DNA of 7,234 nt from Pseudomonadota bacterium (lineage in GTDB: Bacteria; Pseudomonadota; Gammaproteobacteria; Steroidobacterales; Steroidobacteraceae): NCBI GenBank assembly GCA_021820785.1, contig JAKADE010000134.1, forward strand, positions 1 through 7,234, in the 5' to 3' direction. The translations under genes were made by a program, and so were the position numbers. The notes under the pieces are model-generated. The model was not told where the DNA came from, searched no databases, and was given only the letters and a program-made list of their open reading frames with translations. This document shows, in pieces, positions 6,174 through 7,234 of this stretch (positions within the stretch are counted from its first letter, which is position 1; each line of letters begins with the position of its first letter).

Positions 6174-7234
6174 GAAACGCGAGCACCAGTCCTACCGCCG
6201 CCGTCGCAAAGAGCGCCAGGGAGGCGCGCAGACACGGGCGCACGCCGCCGAAAGCGAGCGCATACAGTCCGTTCATGATGTTGTTCGAGGCGGCCGCAAT
6301 GAGAATCGCCGCGCCGATCCCGGCCGCCGGCATGCCGGCGACGCTGCCCTGCGCGAGACTGAGGACGAAGGGGTTGATGTCCGACACGCCCGCGATGCCA
6401 CCGAGGGCATAGATCCCGGGACTGCCAAAATGGCTGCGCACCCAGCTGGAGGCGAGCGCAACCACGATGAACAGCACCGCAAAGGTCACCGCCGCCGGAA
6501 GCTGCAGCGGGTTCATCGTCGGCAGCGCGCCGCTGGCGGTGGCCGGCTCCGGGCCGCGGCGCCACCACTGCACGAGCGCGATCGCACCAGCGATCGCCGC
6601 GAGCACGAGCACCCTCGGCAGCAGGATCCACGCCACGGGCCGGTTGAACAGCGCCACGACGAGATCGATGCGCAGATACATCACCGCCGTGGCGACGATG
6701 ATCCCGACAGTGATCTCCGGTCGTGCGGCGCCGGCAGCCTTCTGCTCGCGCGCCAGCGCCACGGTGGTCGCCGTCGAGGAGTACGCCCCGCCGAGAATCG
6801 CCGGCACCAGCGTGCCGCGGTGTGGCAGATAGCGCTGCAGCAGGTAACTGAGGTAGGACAGGCTCGAGACGGCCACCAGCGCCAGCCACACTTCGAACGG
6901 CGTGATGGGGGTGGCGGCCACCACGGGCCTATCCGGCACCAGCGGCAGGATGATGCCGACCAGGATGAGGAACTTGCCGAGGGTGTAGATCTCCTCGCGG
7001 GCCAGCTGGCGCACCGCCCGGTGCAGCGTCTCGCGCCCCTCGATCAGGAGCACCGCCACCACGGCAACCGACACGACGAGCCAGGAGGGCTGGGTGAGCG
7101 CGACCGGACCGAAGAGGTAAGCGAGCAGATTCGCCGCCGGCACGATGAGCGTCGGGCGCTGGGTCTCGGCCGGCCCGGCGGTGCGCAGATGGGCGTACAG
7201 CCACAGAGCCAGCGCACCGAGGCCGACCGCATAG
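6157..7234 (-). CDS. MgtC/SapB-DUF4010 family membrane protein, N-terminus beyond window
   Basis: The frame is open from the TGA at 6159-6157 up to the window edge, giving 358 visible residues. The GTG at 7143 is internal, because the upstream codons continue with a plausible membrane segment (GLGALALWLYAHL). Family members run to about 400-430 residues with an N-terminal MgtC-like membrane part, so the true start should lie 50-100 codons outside. Seen in order (visible numbering): hydrophobic segments near 1-16, 32-64, 86-100, 113-132, 174-197, 202-222, 244-263, 273-296, 300-316 and 336-355; REEIYTLGKF (79-88); PLVPDRP (97-103); the family hallmark GGAYSSTATT (148-157); GGIAGVSDINPF (278-289); and SNNIMNGLYAL (316-326). 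It is an integral inner-membrane protein. No transport substrate is established for the DUF4010 group, and the link to magnesium comes only from the MgtC name. It is separated from the polysaccharide operon and has no evident functional tie to it. Confidence 0.9.
   Translation of the reverse strand, partial: YAVGLGALALWLYAHLRTAGPAETQRPTLIVPAANLLAYLFGPVALTQPSWLVVSVAVVAVLLIEGRETLHRAVRQLAREEIYTLGKFLILVGIILPLVPDRPVVAATPITPFEVWLALVAVSSLSYLSYLLQRYLPHRGTLVPAILGGAYSSTATTVALAREQKAAGAARPEITVGIIVATAVMYLRIDLVVALFNRPVAWILLPRVLVLAAIAGAIALVQWWRRGPEPATASGALPTMNPLQLPAAVTFAVLFIVVALASSWVRSHFGSPGIYALGGIAGVSDINPFVLSLAQGSVAGMPAAGIGAAILIAAASNNIMNGLYALAFGGVRPCLRASLALFATAAVGLVLAFLTLPR

Noticed and set aside
6035..6889. 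Minus-strand open frame of 284 codons overlapping the DUF4010 gene
   Set aside because: The overlapping frame carries clear DUF4010 motifs and membrane segments. This one gives an Arg/Gly/Ala-rich sequence without family features, so it is a frame shadow.

Overview
The window comes from a bacterium with a GC-rich genome (roughly two thirds G+C by eye, strong G/C preference at third codon positions). The protein families fit a high-GC Gram-negative, probably a proteobacterium. That placement rests on family resemblance only; no rRNA, tRNA or lineage marker is present. Every supported gene is on the minus strand, so transcription runs from the high-numbered end to the low-numbered end.

Right part (6157-7234): most of a multi-pass membrane protein of the MgtC/SapB-DUF4010 family, whose N-terminus lies beyond the window edge. 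It ends at 6157 with a bulged inverted repeat across its stop codon. Next comes a gene-poor stretch of at least 387 bases (5770-6156), and about 620 if the glycosyltransferase starts later than its longest open frame. This stretch holds several short perfect inverted repeats but no gene or promoter I can defend.

Left part (1-5769): a compact surface-polysaccharide operon read leftwards. It contains a CapM-like GT4 glycosyltransferase, a class II glutamine amidotransferase/asparagine synthase, a Wzc/ExoP-type co-polymerase with a fused BY-kinase-like domain, and the first 24 codons of a further gene leaving the window. The last three junctions are tight: 75 bases, 0 bases (TGA abutting ATG) and 5 bases (TAA then ATG). 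The last two have a GGAG ribosome binding site 8 bases before the start.

Together the genes suggest assembly of a capsule or exopolysaccharide. The glycosyltransferase would add a sugar to the lipid-linked repeat unit, the amidotransferase would supply asparagine or amidate a sugar acid, and the inner-membrane co-polymerase would control chain length and export. The most notable point is that the kinase half of the co-polymerase appears degenerate at three places needed for the autophosphorylation cycle. I found no CRISPR array, mobile element, tRNA or clearly new multi-gene defence or metabolic system.
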